Counted from the stretch's first letter, positions 1 through 8,663 are shown. The stretch is DNA of 10,005 bases from Trachelipus rathkii (GCA_015478945.1 JABUQX010057062.1:15001-25005); one strand, 5' to 3'. The notes: a model not told the origin generated them from the letters alone. Numbers and translations are program-made.

Positions 1-17
1 TTTTAAAGGACAAGTTC

Positions 18-78
<61 letters not shown>

Positions 79-150
79 TATATTATATATATATAATATA
101 ATATATATATAATATAATATATTAATATATATATGAACTTGTCTTTAAAG
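1..150. repeat. (TA)n tract flanked by inverted arms (fold-back repeat)
   Basis: The left arm at 2-17 reads TTTAAAGGACAAGTTC. The reverse complement of 135-150 reads CTTTAAAGACAAGTTC, so the arms pair over about 15 bases with one single-base indel. Almost everything between them is alternating TA, so a single strand could fold into one long hairpin. This resembles a MITE or fold-back repeat whose centre has expanded as a microsatellite. The left end touches the window edge, so the true boundary and any target-site duplication cannot be seen. No protein is encoded. Confidence 0.6.
21..134. repeat. (TA)n microsatellite
   Basis: The first 50 or so bases are nearly pure TA. From about 72 on, the phase is broken by AATA and TTATA steps, giving a degenerate TA/TAA mix. 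It fills the interior of the fold-back repeat at 1-150. Confidence 0.9.
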
Positions 151-160
151 GGAAGTTAAC

Positions 161-172
161 CGATATATATCG
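161..172. other. 12-bp palindrome CGATATATATCG
   Basis: This is a perfect palindrome just outside the right arm of the TA repeat. It could be a remnant of the same repeat family. No binding factor is implied. Confidence 0.3.
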
Positions 173-289
173 ACGAAACGATGTTAATCAATTTTTTTTC
201 GATTATTTCAAAGCAATAGAGCGTCAGAATTACCAAAAACATTTTTTTTAACTAAAGGAATACCGAAGATAAATCGCAAAGATGAAAAG

Positions 290-384
290 AGTCAGGGCCT
301 CTTGGCCTCAGCGGGGGAGGGGGGAGACTTCGTCCCCCCTCTGTCCCACCGTTGGCTCGAGCCCCTAAAAAAAAAAAAAAAAAA
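290..384 (+). mobile_element. GC-rich SINE-like fragment with A18 tail
   Basis: This is a sharply GC-rich island in AT-rich surroundings, ending in 18 A residues at 367-384. TTGGCCTCAGCGGG (303-316) resembles a tRNA A box with one extra base. GGCTCGAGCCC (354-364) differs from the Pol III B-box consensus GGTTCGANNCC at one position and contains the palindrome GGCTCGAGCC. Between them, 317-324 and 334-341 form an 8-bp GC-rich stem around a 9-base loop, where an anticodon arm would lie. Together these suggest a degenerate tRNA-derived SINE head with its poly-A tail. I found no clear target-site duplication. It could instead be an unrelated GC-rich processed sequence. Confidence 0.4.
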
Positions 385-508
385 TCAAATTAAAAATTAA
401 AATGCAGCTTTTGGCACTCTTGCGCTTCTTCTATTGGAGTTTTAGCTAAAACTGACACTGCAGAAGTGTTCATCTATTCAGCGATAAATGTCTTTTTATG
501 TAACTTAC

Positions 509-674
509 TTTTAAAGGAATAGTGCCTATATATATATATTATATATATATATATATATAATATATATAATATATATATATATTATATAGATAATATATAT
601 ATTATATAATATATATATATATATAATATAATATATATATATATAATATATATAATATATATTAACATTGCACT
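509..674. repeat. second (TA)n locus with a related left arm
   Basis: The left flank at 509-528 matches 1-20 at 16 of 20 positions, including the first ten bases TTTTAAAGGA and the CCT just before the TA tract. The TA tract runs from about 527 to 662. The right flank at 667-674 (ATTGCACT) can pair only over five bases with AGTGC at 521-525, so the right arm has diverged or is a different sequence. It is best read as another copy of the repeat at 1-150. Confidence 0.5.
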
Positions 675-785
675 TCATGTAAAACAGGAATTCAAACCTT
701 TAGGATATATTTATAAACTAAAATATCTGAAATAATTTATTTCAATCAAATCCAAAGGTGTTTTGGAAGTAATTCTACATTTTGA

Positions 786-925
786 TGACGTCATGCCGAA
801 CGTAATTCTCTTTTTATTAAATGCCCATTTCTTTTAACTATTTTGAACACACTGTGGAAAAGGGGGCGTGGTTTTCGTTTTTCTATTATTGGTTACAAAT
901 TTCACGAATAAATTAAAAATGGCGG
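786..925 (+). promoter_or_regulatory. promoter-like cluster: CRE, GC/KLF box, CCAAT, YY1-like site
   Basis: TGACGTCA at 786-793 is a full cAMP-response element, inside the 10-bp palindrome ATGACGTCAT. GGGGGCGTGG at 862-871 fits Sp/KLF GC boxes. ATTGG at 888-892 is an inverted CCAAT box. AAAATGGCGG at 916-925 fits the YY1 motif, which in animal promoters often overlaps the start codon. The four sites sit within 140 bases in an order and spacing usual for animal promoters. There is no convincing TATA box. The ATG at 919 has A at -3 and G at +4 but opens only 19 codons before TGA at 976-978, so any gene would need a splice shortly after. Chance co-occurrence is possible. Confidence 0.35.
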
Positions 926-961
926 ATTACTTTGCACTGTATGCATATATATATATGTCCA

Positions 962-1640
962 TCAAGTTGTGCTCTTGACTGTACCTACTCGACGTAACCT
1001 TTCATGCAAATGTATCATTTGTTTGGAAATACACAACTTTTCTATCTTTAATATTCTTGGTGATAGATTTATCATGATCTTTCTGGAAAGGATCACATTA
1101 TATCTCGAGTTAAAAGAAGCTTCTAAGAGGCTTGGTGTTCTGCATATCAACATATTTTTCTGGATCTGCATAGCTTTGTCGTTCGTCATCATATGGAGTA
1201 CACTTCTCAAACCTGAGGTGGTTCTACTCATAGAGTTTGTTCTTGGATGAGAATCTTCTATGTGTCCTTAATTTATGAACTCTTGATATCATTGTGTCTC
1301 CAATTTCTTTCAAGATGTCGAAATATTGCATCACACTCCTTATACCATCACCAATTTACAACCCGCTCTGCTTTTCTGAACTCTCCAGGCCCAAACCTTC
1401 TTCTTTGAAGAGAATTAATGTAGCTAGTCTTTCCATACAACATCTTTAATTTTTTTGTCACTTCCCCAATTCCATTCTTAAAACTTGGACTTATTATTTC
1501 ATATACTCTTCTGGTAAAGTTTGGAGCTTTGTTTCTTCTTATTTGTATGATCGTATCATTTACCAAGACCCATTGTTTTTCTTTACTGACTAAGTCATTT
1601 CACATGAAATCTTGAATAGTCTTAATCCAGTTAAGTTAAC
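962..1640 (-). pseudogene. possible decayed coding fragment, family unrecognised
   Basis: On the minus strand an open stretch of about 86 codons spans 1606 down to 1348, followed by a further 24 open codons to 1276. The translation is rich in Lys, Arg and aromatic residues, unlike the low-complexity products of the surrounding AT repeats. Reading on in the same frame gives stops at (plus-strand positions) 1273, 1258, 1228, 1207, 1189, 1186 and 1147, five of them TGA. A different minus frame is open from 1231 to 962 with an ATG at 1231. This pattern could be an old transposon-derived coding region with frameshifts and CpG-decay stops. I do not recognise a domain. The plus strand of 1279-1600 also has few stops, so the coding strand is uncertain and the whole could be chance. 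Confidence 0.2.
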
Positions 1641-2250
1641 TCGGATAATTACTTTCTCTCTCCTTTTTTCTAACAGAAATGTGACTTTTTAAAAATTATT
1701 AGTTTTTAGTTTTACCACAAATAGAATTCGTGATTTGTTCCTACTGTTATATTGAAAGTTTGTTAAAACGGTTTAGCTTATTGTATGTATCATTCTTATC
1801 GTTATTCTCTTAGATTGTACTGCTAAATCACATTTGAAGTTAGAATGTACGAAGTTTCCAAATTTACAGAATCTTCTATCAAATACATTCGGGAACGGTG
1901 GGTGTTTAGGTGCAAAGAACTGATTCAGGGACTTGATGAGATTTTGTACTATTTTATGTGATATTTGTCTCAAGTGGGCTTTTTACTGTACTCATCTCTT
2001 ATTTATTAAATAAAATGTTCTATTTATATTAATTTCATGCTAAAAAACTGTTCTAAATTGGATTAAAGTAATTTTACATATTCTCCCCTCAGTTCCCCTC
2101 TTGTTAGCTAATTATATAACTGCTATTAATCAAATATTTCTTTCCCAGTAAAAACTGTTTTTTGAAAATTTCACTAATTAAAAGTTGTAATATGACTTAA
2201 TGCAATTTCATCATGCATTTCATTTTGCATGTATCTGCTTTAAAGCTTTA
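1641..2250. other. AT-rich intergenic DNA, no feature seen
   Basis: This stretch has mixed AT-rich sequence without arrays. A minus-strand open stretch of 66 codons at 1773-1973 starts with ATG and contains several Phe and Lys residues, but it has no recognisable motif, neighbour or splice context. I see no RNA gene or regulatory cluster. Confidence 0.5.
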
Positions 2251-2254
2251 CCTA

Positions 2255-2400
2255 TTATTATTATTATTTTTTATTATTAATGTTTCTTTTTTGTTATTAT
2301 TTATTGTTAATTGTTTTATTTATTATTCTTATTTTATTATTATTGTATTTTTATTATTCTATTTTATTATTATTATACATTATATTTAATTTTTGATTAT
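2255..2400. repeat. degenerate (ATT)n block
   Basis: T-rich repeats of TTA/TTAT units are interrupted by TTTTTTG and TTGTTAATTG steps. A Tyr/Phe/Leu-only open frame here is simply the translation of the repeat. Confidence 0.75.
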
Positions 2401-2499
2401 TATGTTGAAGCGATTTTATTTTCATCACCGCTCGTAAAGTGCAACAATCATCAAATAAAAATATATTTATTTGATATTATCGGGTTTCACCAAAATTAA

Positions 2500-3160
2500 T
2501 CTGTCAAAATTAGTGATTAATAATATATTTTTTGTGTATAAGAATTATTTTAATTATATTTTTTTCTTTAAGTTCCACTTTTGCCTTTGTTAATTTCAAA
2601 CTATTTTCTGCTCGAATTATTTTTTTTTTTTAAACCCCATAAGAAATAACTCACACAATCATTTCCAAATTGAGTTATATTTAAAATCTGGTTAAAAAAA
2701 TCTATTAAAAAAAACAGTATATCCTCACATTTCCAATCTTTTTAAAAGAAAATAAATAAATAAGTCACTTGGTGTGACAACATATCCATCAAGATTGTCT
2801 CTGATCAAATATGAGTCTTATCACAACAAACAGTAATAATTCTGTCTCAAGCTAATTCATAAATCTGCTAAAAGATATTGACAATTACATTGACGCAGAA
2901 ATATATGAAAGTTAATGATAATTAATATATAATTTTTTTTGTTGTATTACATTTTTTTTTTTTTTTGCAAAAATAGAAAAACACTAAGAAAAGTTTTTTC
3001 TTTTTATGTCTTGTAAAATTCTATGCAGTTTATTAGCTGAATAACAGATTTACTGTGAATTGATTATTATCCTTCACTATATTATATTATATTTTTATTA
3101 TATGTCAAAAAATGATCCATATATTTAAATAGTAACTTTGTAATCTGCAAATTTTAATTA
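2500..3160. other. AT-rich intergenic DNA with T-runs
   Basis: The main landmarks are homopolymer T-runs at 2620-2631 (12 T) and 2952-2966 (15 T). On the minus strand these would be poly-A tails, but no element body is recognisable beside them. The rest is mixed AT-rich sequence with no open frame worth calling. Confidence 0.5.
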
Positions 3161-3167
3161 TGTTTTA

Positions 3168-3620
3168 AAATGTTTATTATTTATTATTTATTATTGTATT
3201 ATTTATTATTATTATTATTATATATAAATGTGATTTATTTTATTATTATTATTATTCATATTTATTATTATATGTATTATATTATTATTATTACTTATTT
3301 TTTATTTATATATTATTATTACATGTGATTATTTATTATTATGTATGTATCATTATTATTATTAATTATCATTAATTATTATTATTAATTTATTATTATT
3401 ATTATATTATTATATTGATTTATTTATTATTAGTTGATTGTATTATTATTATTGTTATTATATTTATTATGTAGTTTATATTTCATTTATTAGTATGTAT
3501 AGTTTTATCATTTATCGATTATCATTTATCATTTATTATTTGTATTTTTTATTATTTATATTATTCATCTATTATATTATTAGTATTATTATTATTATTA
3601 ATTATTCTAATCATTATTAT
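3168..3620. repeat. degenerate (ATT)n block
   Basis: This stretch is dominated by ATT/TTA units with scattered ATTT, TATG and ATC variants. It is T-rich on the plus strand throughout. The open frame across it encodes only a Tyr/Ile/Phe/Leu-rich low-complexity product and is not a gene. Confidence 0.85.
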
Positions 3621-3671
3621 TTGTTTATTGCTTTATTTTTAACATATACAATTAATATTGTCTACGAGTAA

Positions 3672-3960
3672 TAAAATGAAGACTATATTATATTTGTGTT
3701 AGTTAGAAATATATCTTTGCCAGTTACAACTATGAAATATAAAAGGGGCAGGTATTATATTATGGGCTCAAAGGACAAAACACCGTATTGCAATTAGTAG
3801 CCTCCTTTCAGAGACCAGGGAAATTACCTCCTATTTTATAAAATTTATTGGTATATTAAAATTGTAAAATATCAAATTTTATAATTATAAGCTTGTGGTG
3901 TTGGTGAATCCTATGTGTCATTATAATGATTATAATATTGAATCTCAAGTTGAATTAAAA
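3672..3960. other. unique spacer between ATT blocks
   Basis: This is a non-repetitive island of about 290 bases with a slightly higher G+C content. It contains the 12-bp palindrome ATTTTATAAAAT (3833-3844). No coding or RNA feature was seen. Confidence 0.4.
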
Positions 3961-3978
3961 TTGGTGATGCGAAGCGAG

Positions 3979-4238
3979 ATTATTATATTATTATGATTAT
4001 TTTATTATTATTATTAATTATTAAGTATTATTATTATTCTATTATATTATTAATTATTATTAATTTAATGATTATTATTAGTTATCATTATATTAATTAT
4101 TATTTATTATTATAATTATATTATTATTGATTATAATTATTATTATATTATTATTATGTATTTATGGATAATTTATAATTATATTACTTATTATATTGTG
4201 TATTATATTAATTGATCTTATTAAATTATTATATTAAG
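3979..4238. repeat. degenerate ATT/AATT array
   Basis: Interrupted ATT units with frequent TTAATTA and TAATTATA variants lead directly into the pure array at 4239. The stepwise loss of purity suggests an older part of the same microsatellite. Confidence 0.8.

Positions 4239-4331
<93 letters not shown>
4239..4331. repeat. pure (ATT)31 microsatellite
   Basis: This is 93 bases of uninterrupted ATT, which is 31 perfect units. Both edges are sharp: AAG before it and TTTGC after it. The absence of any interruption implies recent expansion or active length change compared with the decayed ATT sequence next to it. Confidence 0.95.
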
Positions 4332-4840
4332 TGCTTTCAGTATTGATCTATCTATTACTTTGGTATATTATTATTATCGCTTAACTCTAAACGTTGCGCT
4401 AAATGACATTTCCGATTGAACTTTGCTTTATTAACATTCTCTGTATATCAAGACCCAAACCTAAAGATCGTGACGTGACGGCTTATGATCGATAAAAAAG
4501 CACTGTGCATATAACAATTTTGCGAAAAATTGGTCTCACTATCATAGAGCTATCAAGAATGTTTGCTGGGTTTGATTGTGTTACCTAAAAAATTTTGTAT
4601 TGGTATGAGTAACCAAATAAATTTCTAAATAAACGAAAAGAATTATCGAACGAGCCATTTATAAACATGTAGACTCTAAATCAGCTTTTATATTCAGACT
4701 TTCTCTTAATACGGCCTTGAGTAGAGTTAATAGGAACAGAATTATGCCGAGAACTTTTTATACATAGCAGTAAATAGCTATAAAAATTTAATGTTTTGCC
4801 AAACATAATAAGCTTCTGATATAGATATATAAATTAGTAT
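4332..4840. other. unique AT-rich spacer
   Basis: This is non-repetitive sequence between the ATT and TA domains. The only landmark is TGACGTGACG at 4471-4480, two tandem TGACG half-sites of the CREB/ATF type, in a short G+C-richer patch. I saw no exon-like open frame. Confidence 0.4.
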
Positions 4841-5698
4841 AAATATAGTTAATGAACATGTAATAGTATAAATAGATATATATTAAATATTATAAATTGA
4901 ATATCTTTTACTATATTATATAGAGTACTATATAATGAATAATATAGTAGTCTATTGGTTAGCGTTATACGGGTAAGATTATATATATATAATATGATAT
5001 ATTATATATGTATATAGGTATATATTATAAATTAATAATATATTATATGATATTAATATATATTATACTGTAGTTATAGTAGTTAAATAATAGGGTTATA
5101 TATATGATATAGTATATATATATATATTATATATAATAATATATTATGATATATAATATTTATATATATATATATAAGTATATTAGTATGTAAAAAAGTA
5201 TATTATGTTTATAGTATATATTATAAGTAATATTATATATATTATATATATATTAAATAGTTATATATTATTTATATAGTATATTTAATATTATTATATA
5301 TACTTAGTTATTATATATAAAATTTTATACTTATATATATATATATATATATTATATATAGATAGTTATATATATATAGTATTAGTAGTATTATTATATT
5401 ATATTATTATTTATATACTATATGATTATATAATCTCAATATATTATATTGTGATATATAAATATATATATAGTATATATTAATATACGTATTATAGTGG
5501 GACATAGTATTTATATATACATATTATGTATAATTAGTTTCAGTAATATATATATTTTATTGATATTTATATAATATATATATGATTATATGCTAGTTAT
5601 ATATATATACTTATTTATTATTTTATGTATACTATTATTATATATATATATATTTATTTGTATATACTATTATAAATCTATTATAGTATATACATGTG
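4840..5698. repeat. long degenerate TA-rich tract
   Basis: Runs of (TA)n alternate with AATA, TTATA, TAGTA and similar steps over more than 800 bases, densest from 4980. The many one-base phase slips could be real microsatellite decay or residual long-read error. It ends abruptly at ACATGTGAGAAGCGAGG. Confidence 0.85.
4949..4976 (+). other. tRNA A-box-like remnant inside the TA domain
   Basis: AGTCTATTGGTTAGCGTTAT begins here and continues to ACGGGTA, resembling the D arm (TGGTTAGCG) and following stem of a tRNA or SINE head. It is cut off by TA repeats at about 4980 and has no B box, so it cannot be called a tRNA gene. Confidence 0.2.
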
Positions 5699-5699
5699 A

Positions 5700-6540
5700 G
5701 AAGCGAGGTTATTACTCCCTTGCCTCTCTAACTGATAGTCATCTTAACACCTGTTAATCATACACTCTATGAGCACATACTCAAAAAGGGGTTTAGTCTC
5801 TGCTATACTCAAATTTTATACTATTAATGTATTGGTGTGTATTATAAGATAAAGATATTAGACGACTGTTTCTTTGTATTATTTCATGCACCATTTTTTG
5901 TATAGAGTTGAGTCGGTCGAAAGACGGCGGGGTGCGCTCATGGAAGGCTGCTGGGTCTCAATTGTGGGGAAAATATCATTTGTTTAAAAACCCACTATTA
6001 TCGACAGAGGTTGTGTTAAACCAGATCGCATTGTTGTGAAGAGAGCCGGAAAGGATTATCATTAAATCATTATTATTGTTTTTAGCCTTTTGGAAATATT
6101 TTATAATTGTGAAGGGAGTGTTTAACTCATAATTACCTTGAAATTGGAAATAGAAGTGGTCTTTGAAGATCGACGTTGTCATATATTAATAGATTCATAT
6201 TAGGTGAAGCTATAATCGAGACTCTTTGATTAATGAATTTGAGATCTGGTAAGACATTTCTGATAATTATTGTTTGACTATTGATGCCATGTTCTATGTC
6301 CGTTTAATATATTGACTTAATCTTTATCAATTAAAGTATACGAAGTATTTATACTCTTTTTTTTGTTTCCCACCTGTGGCCTAATCCTTCCATGATTTCG
6401 CTACGAAAGAAATCACTTATGACTCCAGATGGTGAATCACGATAGTCAATCAATACAGTCTAATATTACGCATACACGAATGTGAAAACAAACACAGAAA
6501 TCATAGTAAACAAAAGTTTGTGATATGCAGTCGAGTGAAA
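5700..6540. other. intergenic DNA, one small GC-rich patch
   Basis: The only striking part is the GC-rich patch at about 5907-5955, which includes GACGGCGGGGTGCGCTCATG. It has no recognisable box structure. A minus-strand open frame of 68 codons starts with ATG at 6182 and ends at 5976. It contains an Asn run that comes from an ATT repeat, has T at -3 in its start context, and has no recognised domain. Confidence 0.4.
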
Positions 6541-6960
6541 AAGGAGTCGGTCAATAAACCACTCAAACACACACAAAAAAAAATGTATAAAATTTAAAAA
6601 AAACAGTTCACTAAACTCCCTCCAACCAAAAAGCAGTGAAATATGTAAACCAGTGCGCCATATAGCAAACTAAAACTTCTCCTCGCTAAACAACTAGCAA
6701 AAGAAAAAAAAAAAATCAAAACCCCGCGCTAAGAACATGCTAGATCCAAAAAAAGAAAGTCACCAAGGTTTCAAACTAAAGAGGCACCAGATCTTGGGCT
6801 ATATGTGACTCGCTCTCGAATGTTCTAGTTACAGACTCCCATCACACTCCCAGAAGGTCCCCCCGACCGAAGAGAAATGAAGAAGGCATGATCTCTGTCA
6901 CAAATTCGAAATCCGGGAATCGGTAAAGCAGATTCCAAGAAAGCAATGAGCAGCAATAAC
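6541..6960. other. A/C-biased intergenic DNA with A-runs
   Basis: The plus strand favours A and C, with several short A-runs including one near 6702-6714. Long minus-strand open frames across 6825-7155 overlap each other in different frames, which fits a region where compositional bias removes stops. No gene is supported. Confidence 0.4.
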
Positions 6961-6961
6961 C

Positions 6962-7096
6962 ATGGTGAGAATATGTACACCTTTCCCCCACCCTCTTTGG
7001 GGAAAAAAAAAGAAAGAAAGAGTCTCCCCCTCAACGCCATCCCCCACTTCAACGACGAATTTGATGCCCTCGAATGGATTCGACAAACAACTATGA
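6962..7096 (+). CDS. weak small ORF with optimal start context
   Basis: The start reads ACCATGG, a full animal Kozak context, and opens 44 codons to TGA at 7094-7096. The product is basic (four consecutive Lys at residues 15-18) and Ser/Thr/Pro-rich from residue 22 on. No domain is recognised. The Lys run comes from the A9 tract beside a C/G hairpin, and the minus strand is open in two frames over the same bases, so this is most likely a chance ORF. Confidence 0.1.
   Translation: MVRICTPFPHPLWGKKKKERVSPSTPSPTSTTNLMPSNGFDKQL
6982..7005. other. 7-bp hairpin TTTCCCC...GGGGAAA
   Basis: Positions 6982-6988 and 6999-7005 pair perfectly around a 10-base loop, followed by A and GAAA repeats. About 20 bases downstream lies GTCTCCCCC (7022-7030), the reverse complement of a motif shared with other GC islands in this window. 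It may be a SINE-like remnant. Confidence 0.3.
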
Positions 7097-7686
7097 TCTT
7101 GAACCTTCAATGAAATCACCGGATCCGAGAGAGAAGTCAGGCTATTCGTCAACAATTACCAAGCAAAATACAAATTCATTGAAAACTTCCCTAATAAGAA
7201 TCGATGTTACTATAATATTAGTATGAATAGTAATAAACAAAAAACTATATGCGCCATCAGCTGAGGTGAACACAGATAGAAACAGTCTTTTCCAATATCT
7301 GCGAGAATGAGGGAAGGGAGAAGCTTCCATCGACTATGTAGTAGAATATAACTGAAATTGCTCGGATATAGTCCACTTCCTGATTCAGTAACGGACAAAC
7401 TGATCGCGTAAATTTATTTATGCAGAATCTCTTCTTTACGTATTGCGCTCAGCAACGTCACAGATCTCCACTAGGGACAACATGAGAAAATCTATGATTT
7501 AAGAATTCAATCAGAAATCGCTACGACATTTTTAAATAGTTTTTCTCCAAAGCCGTGCTTACCATACCCCCAGAGGGGGATAAATCCGAATGGCAACCTG
7601 TATAACGCGACGTCCGATCAGGCAGAAAGAAATCACCAAGCCGCCGAACAGAGAGTCTTTTTCCTGACCTCAAAGATAGAACTTAG
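7097..7686. other. intergenic DNA, C5/G5 hairpin
   Basis: The clearest local structure is CCCCC (7567-7571) and GGGGG (7575-7579) separated by AGA. CAGAGGGGGA at 7571-7580 recurs exactly at 8662-8671. Two overlapping minus-strand open frames near 7142-7398 show no recognisable product. No RNA gene was seen. Confidence 0.4.
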
Positions 7687-7845
7687 AAACGGCGGTTAAT
7701 AATTTCTCATGAGAAGTCTGCTGAACGAAAAATGAGGTCACTCTGCCAAGAATGTACTACAGAACTGGCAAGATCACTGCTACTTGTGTCAGAATATCAA
7801 AAAATTGCCCCCACCTCCCAACAATGGAATCATACATTCAAGGAG
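7687..7845 (+). CDS. candidate internal exon (53 codons), unrecognised
   Basis: An open frame of 53 codons is bounded by splice-like signals. Upstream are the branch-like CTGAC (7664-7668), a short pyrimidine tract and AG at 7685-7686. Downstream is AAGGAG|GTAAGTA, a near-ideal donor with GT at 7846-7847. The intron phase is 0 at both ends, and the frame continues only 11 codons past the donor to TGA at 7879-7881. The product is of normal complexity, with a CxxC pair at residues 20-23 and a central Leu-rich segment. No family is recognised, and no second exon was found. Open stretches of this length occur by chance, so support rests on the splice signals. Confidence 0.15.
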
Positions 7846-7882
7846 GTAAGTACATTTCATAACCGCATCAACACATTATGAC

Positions 7883-7904
7883 AACGTGCAGCTGGCTAAG
7901 CACT
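7883..7904 (+). repeat. possible fragment of a cephalopod dispersed repeat
   Basis: AACGTGCAGCTGGCTAAGCA (continuing CT) differs at three of 22 positions from a segment of a repeat I recall as common in octopus genomes (core GTGCAAGTGGCTGAGCACT). The flanks match poorly. The comparison is from memory and unverified. Confidence 0.25.
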
Positions 7905-7909
7905 GAAAG

Positions 7910-8424
7910 GGCTTTGTGATGTTCCATAGATAAATCGTATCATAGATCATATTAGCATGTGAAGTCGATATTCAACTGTACGCCTCTAATATCACAATTC
8001 CCCGGCGAACTTCCCACCCCACAAACAGAACTCCAACATTAAAAAGGCAGGAATGCGAGGGCTACTCGTGAGACACGACTACCCGGGCCAAGATGGATGT
8101 TAAATATGTTGTGGGAAGTATAATTGATGAGGATAGTAAATGTTTGTCATCAATGTATAGGAAGCATCGAATGTTTATATGAACTAGTCAAATTGTTAAG
8201 TGCCCTTGCAAATCACGAAACCTAGCACACTGCTTTGATCCTCAATAGTCTTGAAAGTGAAACACCAATCTAAACTTAAAAGGTTAGTTTGGTAAAGAGA
8301 TTATAAGTAATTTGAGGTGACCGCGAAAACTTAATTCCTATGGCTTTAATGGTAAGTACATTATAGTACACTATCAATAGGACAATTGTTGACTATAATA
8401 GATACATCCATCCATCGGTATATA
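7910..8424. other. intergenic DNA, no supported gene
   Basis: This is moderately AT-rich unique sequence. A 29-codon ORF begins at 8093 with a good start context (AAGATGG) but has no recognisable product. GGTAAGTACATT at 8351-8362 repeats the donor-like 12-mer at 7845-7856, but the frame before it is open for only a dozen codons. Confidence 0.4.
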
Positions 8425-8442
8425 AAAAATTATATAATTTTT
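8425..8442. other. 18-bp perfect palindrome
   Basis: AAAAATTAT followed by its exact reverse complement ATAATTTTT has no spacer. It could form a small cruciform. In such AT-rich sequence it may be coincidental. Confidence 0.5.
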
Positions 8443-8663
8443 AACAAATATAATTTATAATTAAAATTTGACCACGTGTTTTGATATAATAGTCTTCTTA
8501 TAATTCCTAACTTCTCTCTTCATTTTAACTTTAATAGTAATAGTGCCATTTTCATATCTTCATACTGTTCATTTACGTCGATGGTCTAATTTGATAGTCG
8601 TTAATTATATGTAAAGATTAAATGGAGTAAGGAATATGACTTTGTAAAATTGATCAGAGTACA

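Noticed and set aside
969..1250. Plus-strand 93-codon open frame
   Set aside because: It has no ATG near the start (it begins at GTG), gives a hydrophobic product with no motif, and lies antisense to a more protein-like minus-strand frame.
2311..2499. Plus-strand open frame, Tyr/Phe/Leu-rich
   Set aside because: It is a translation of degenerate ATT repeats.
3438..3671. Plus-strand open frame, Tyr/Ile-rich
   Set aside because: It is a translation of the ATT array with no domain content.
3971..5714. GAAGCGAGRTTATTA at 3971-3985 and 5700-5714, each at the edge of a repeat tract
   Set aside because: The 14 of 15 match does not extend, and about this many such matches are expected by chance in 10 kb of AT-rich DNA.
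5976..6182. Minus-strand 68-codon open frame
   Set aside because: It has a weak start context, an Asn run from a microsatellite and no recognised motif.
6551..6565. TCAATAAACCACTCA resembling another part of the remembered octopus repeat
   Set aside because: It is short, needs an insertion to align, has flanks that do not match, and the reference is from memory.
6825..7398. Four overlapping minus-strand open frames
   Set aside because: They overlap in different frames in a region whose base bias removes stops, and their products lack domains.
8093..8182. 29-codon ORF with AAGATGG start
   Set aside because: It is too short to support without conservation, has an in-frame stop just upstream, and has no donor nearby.
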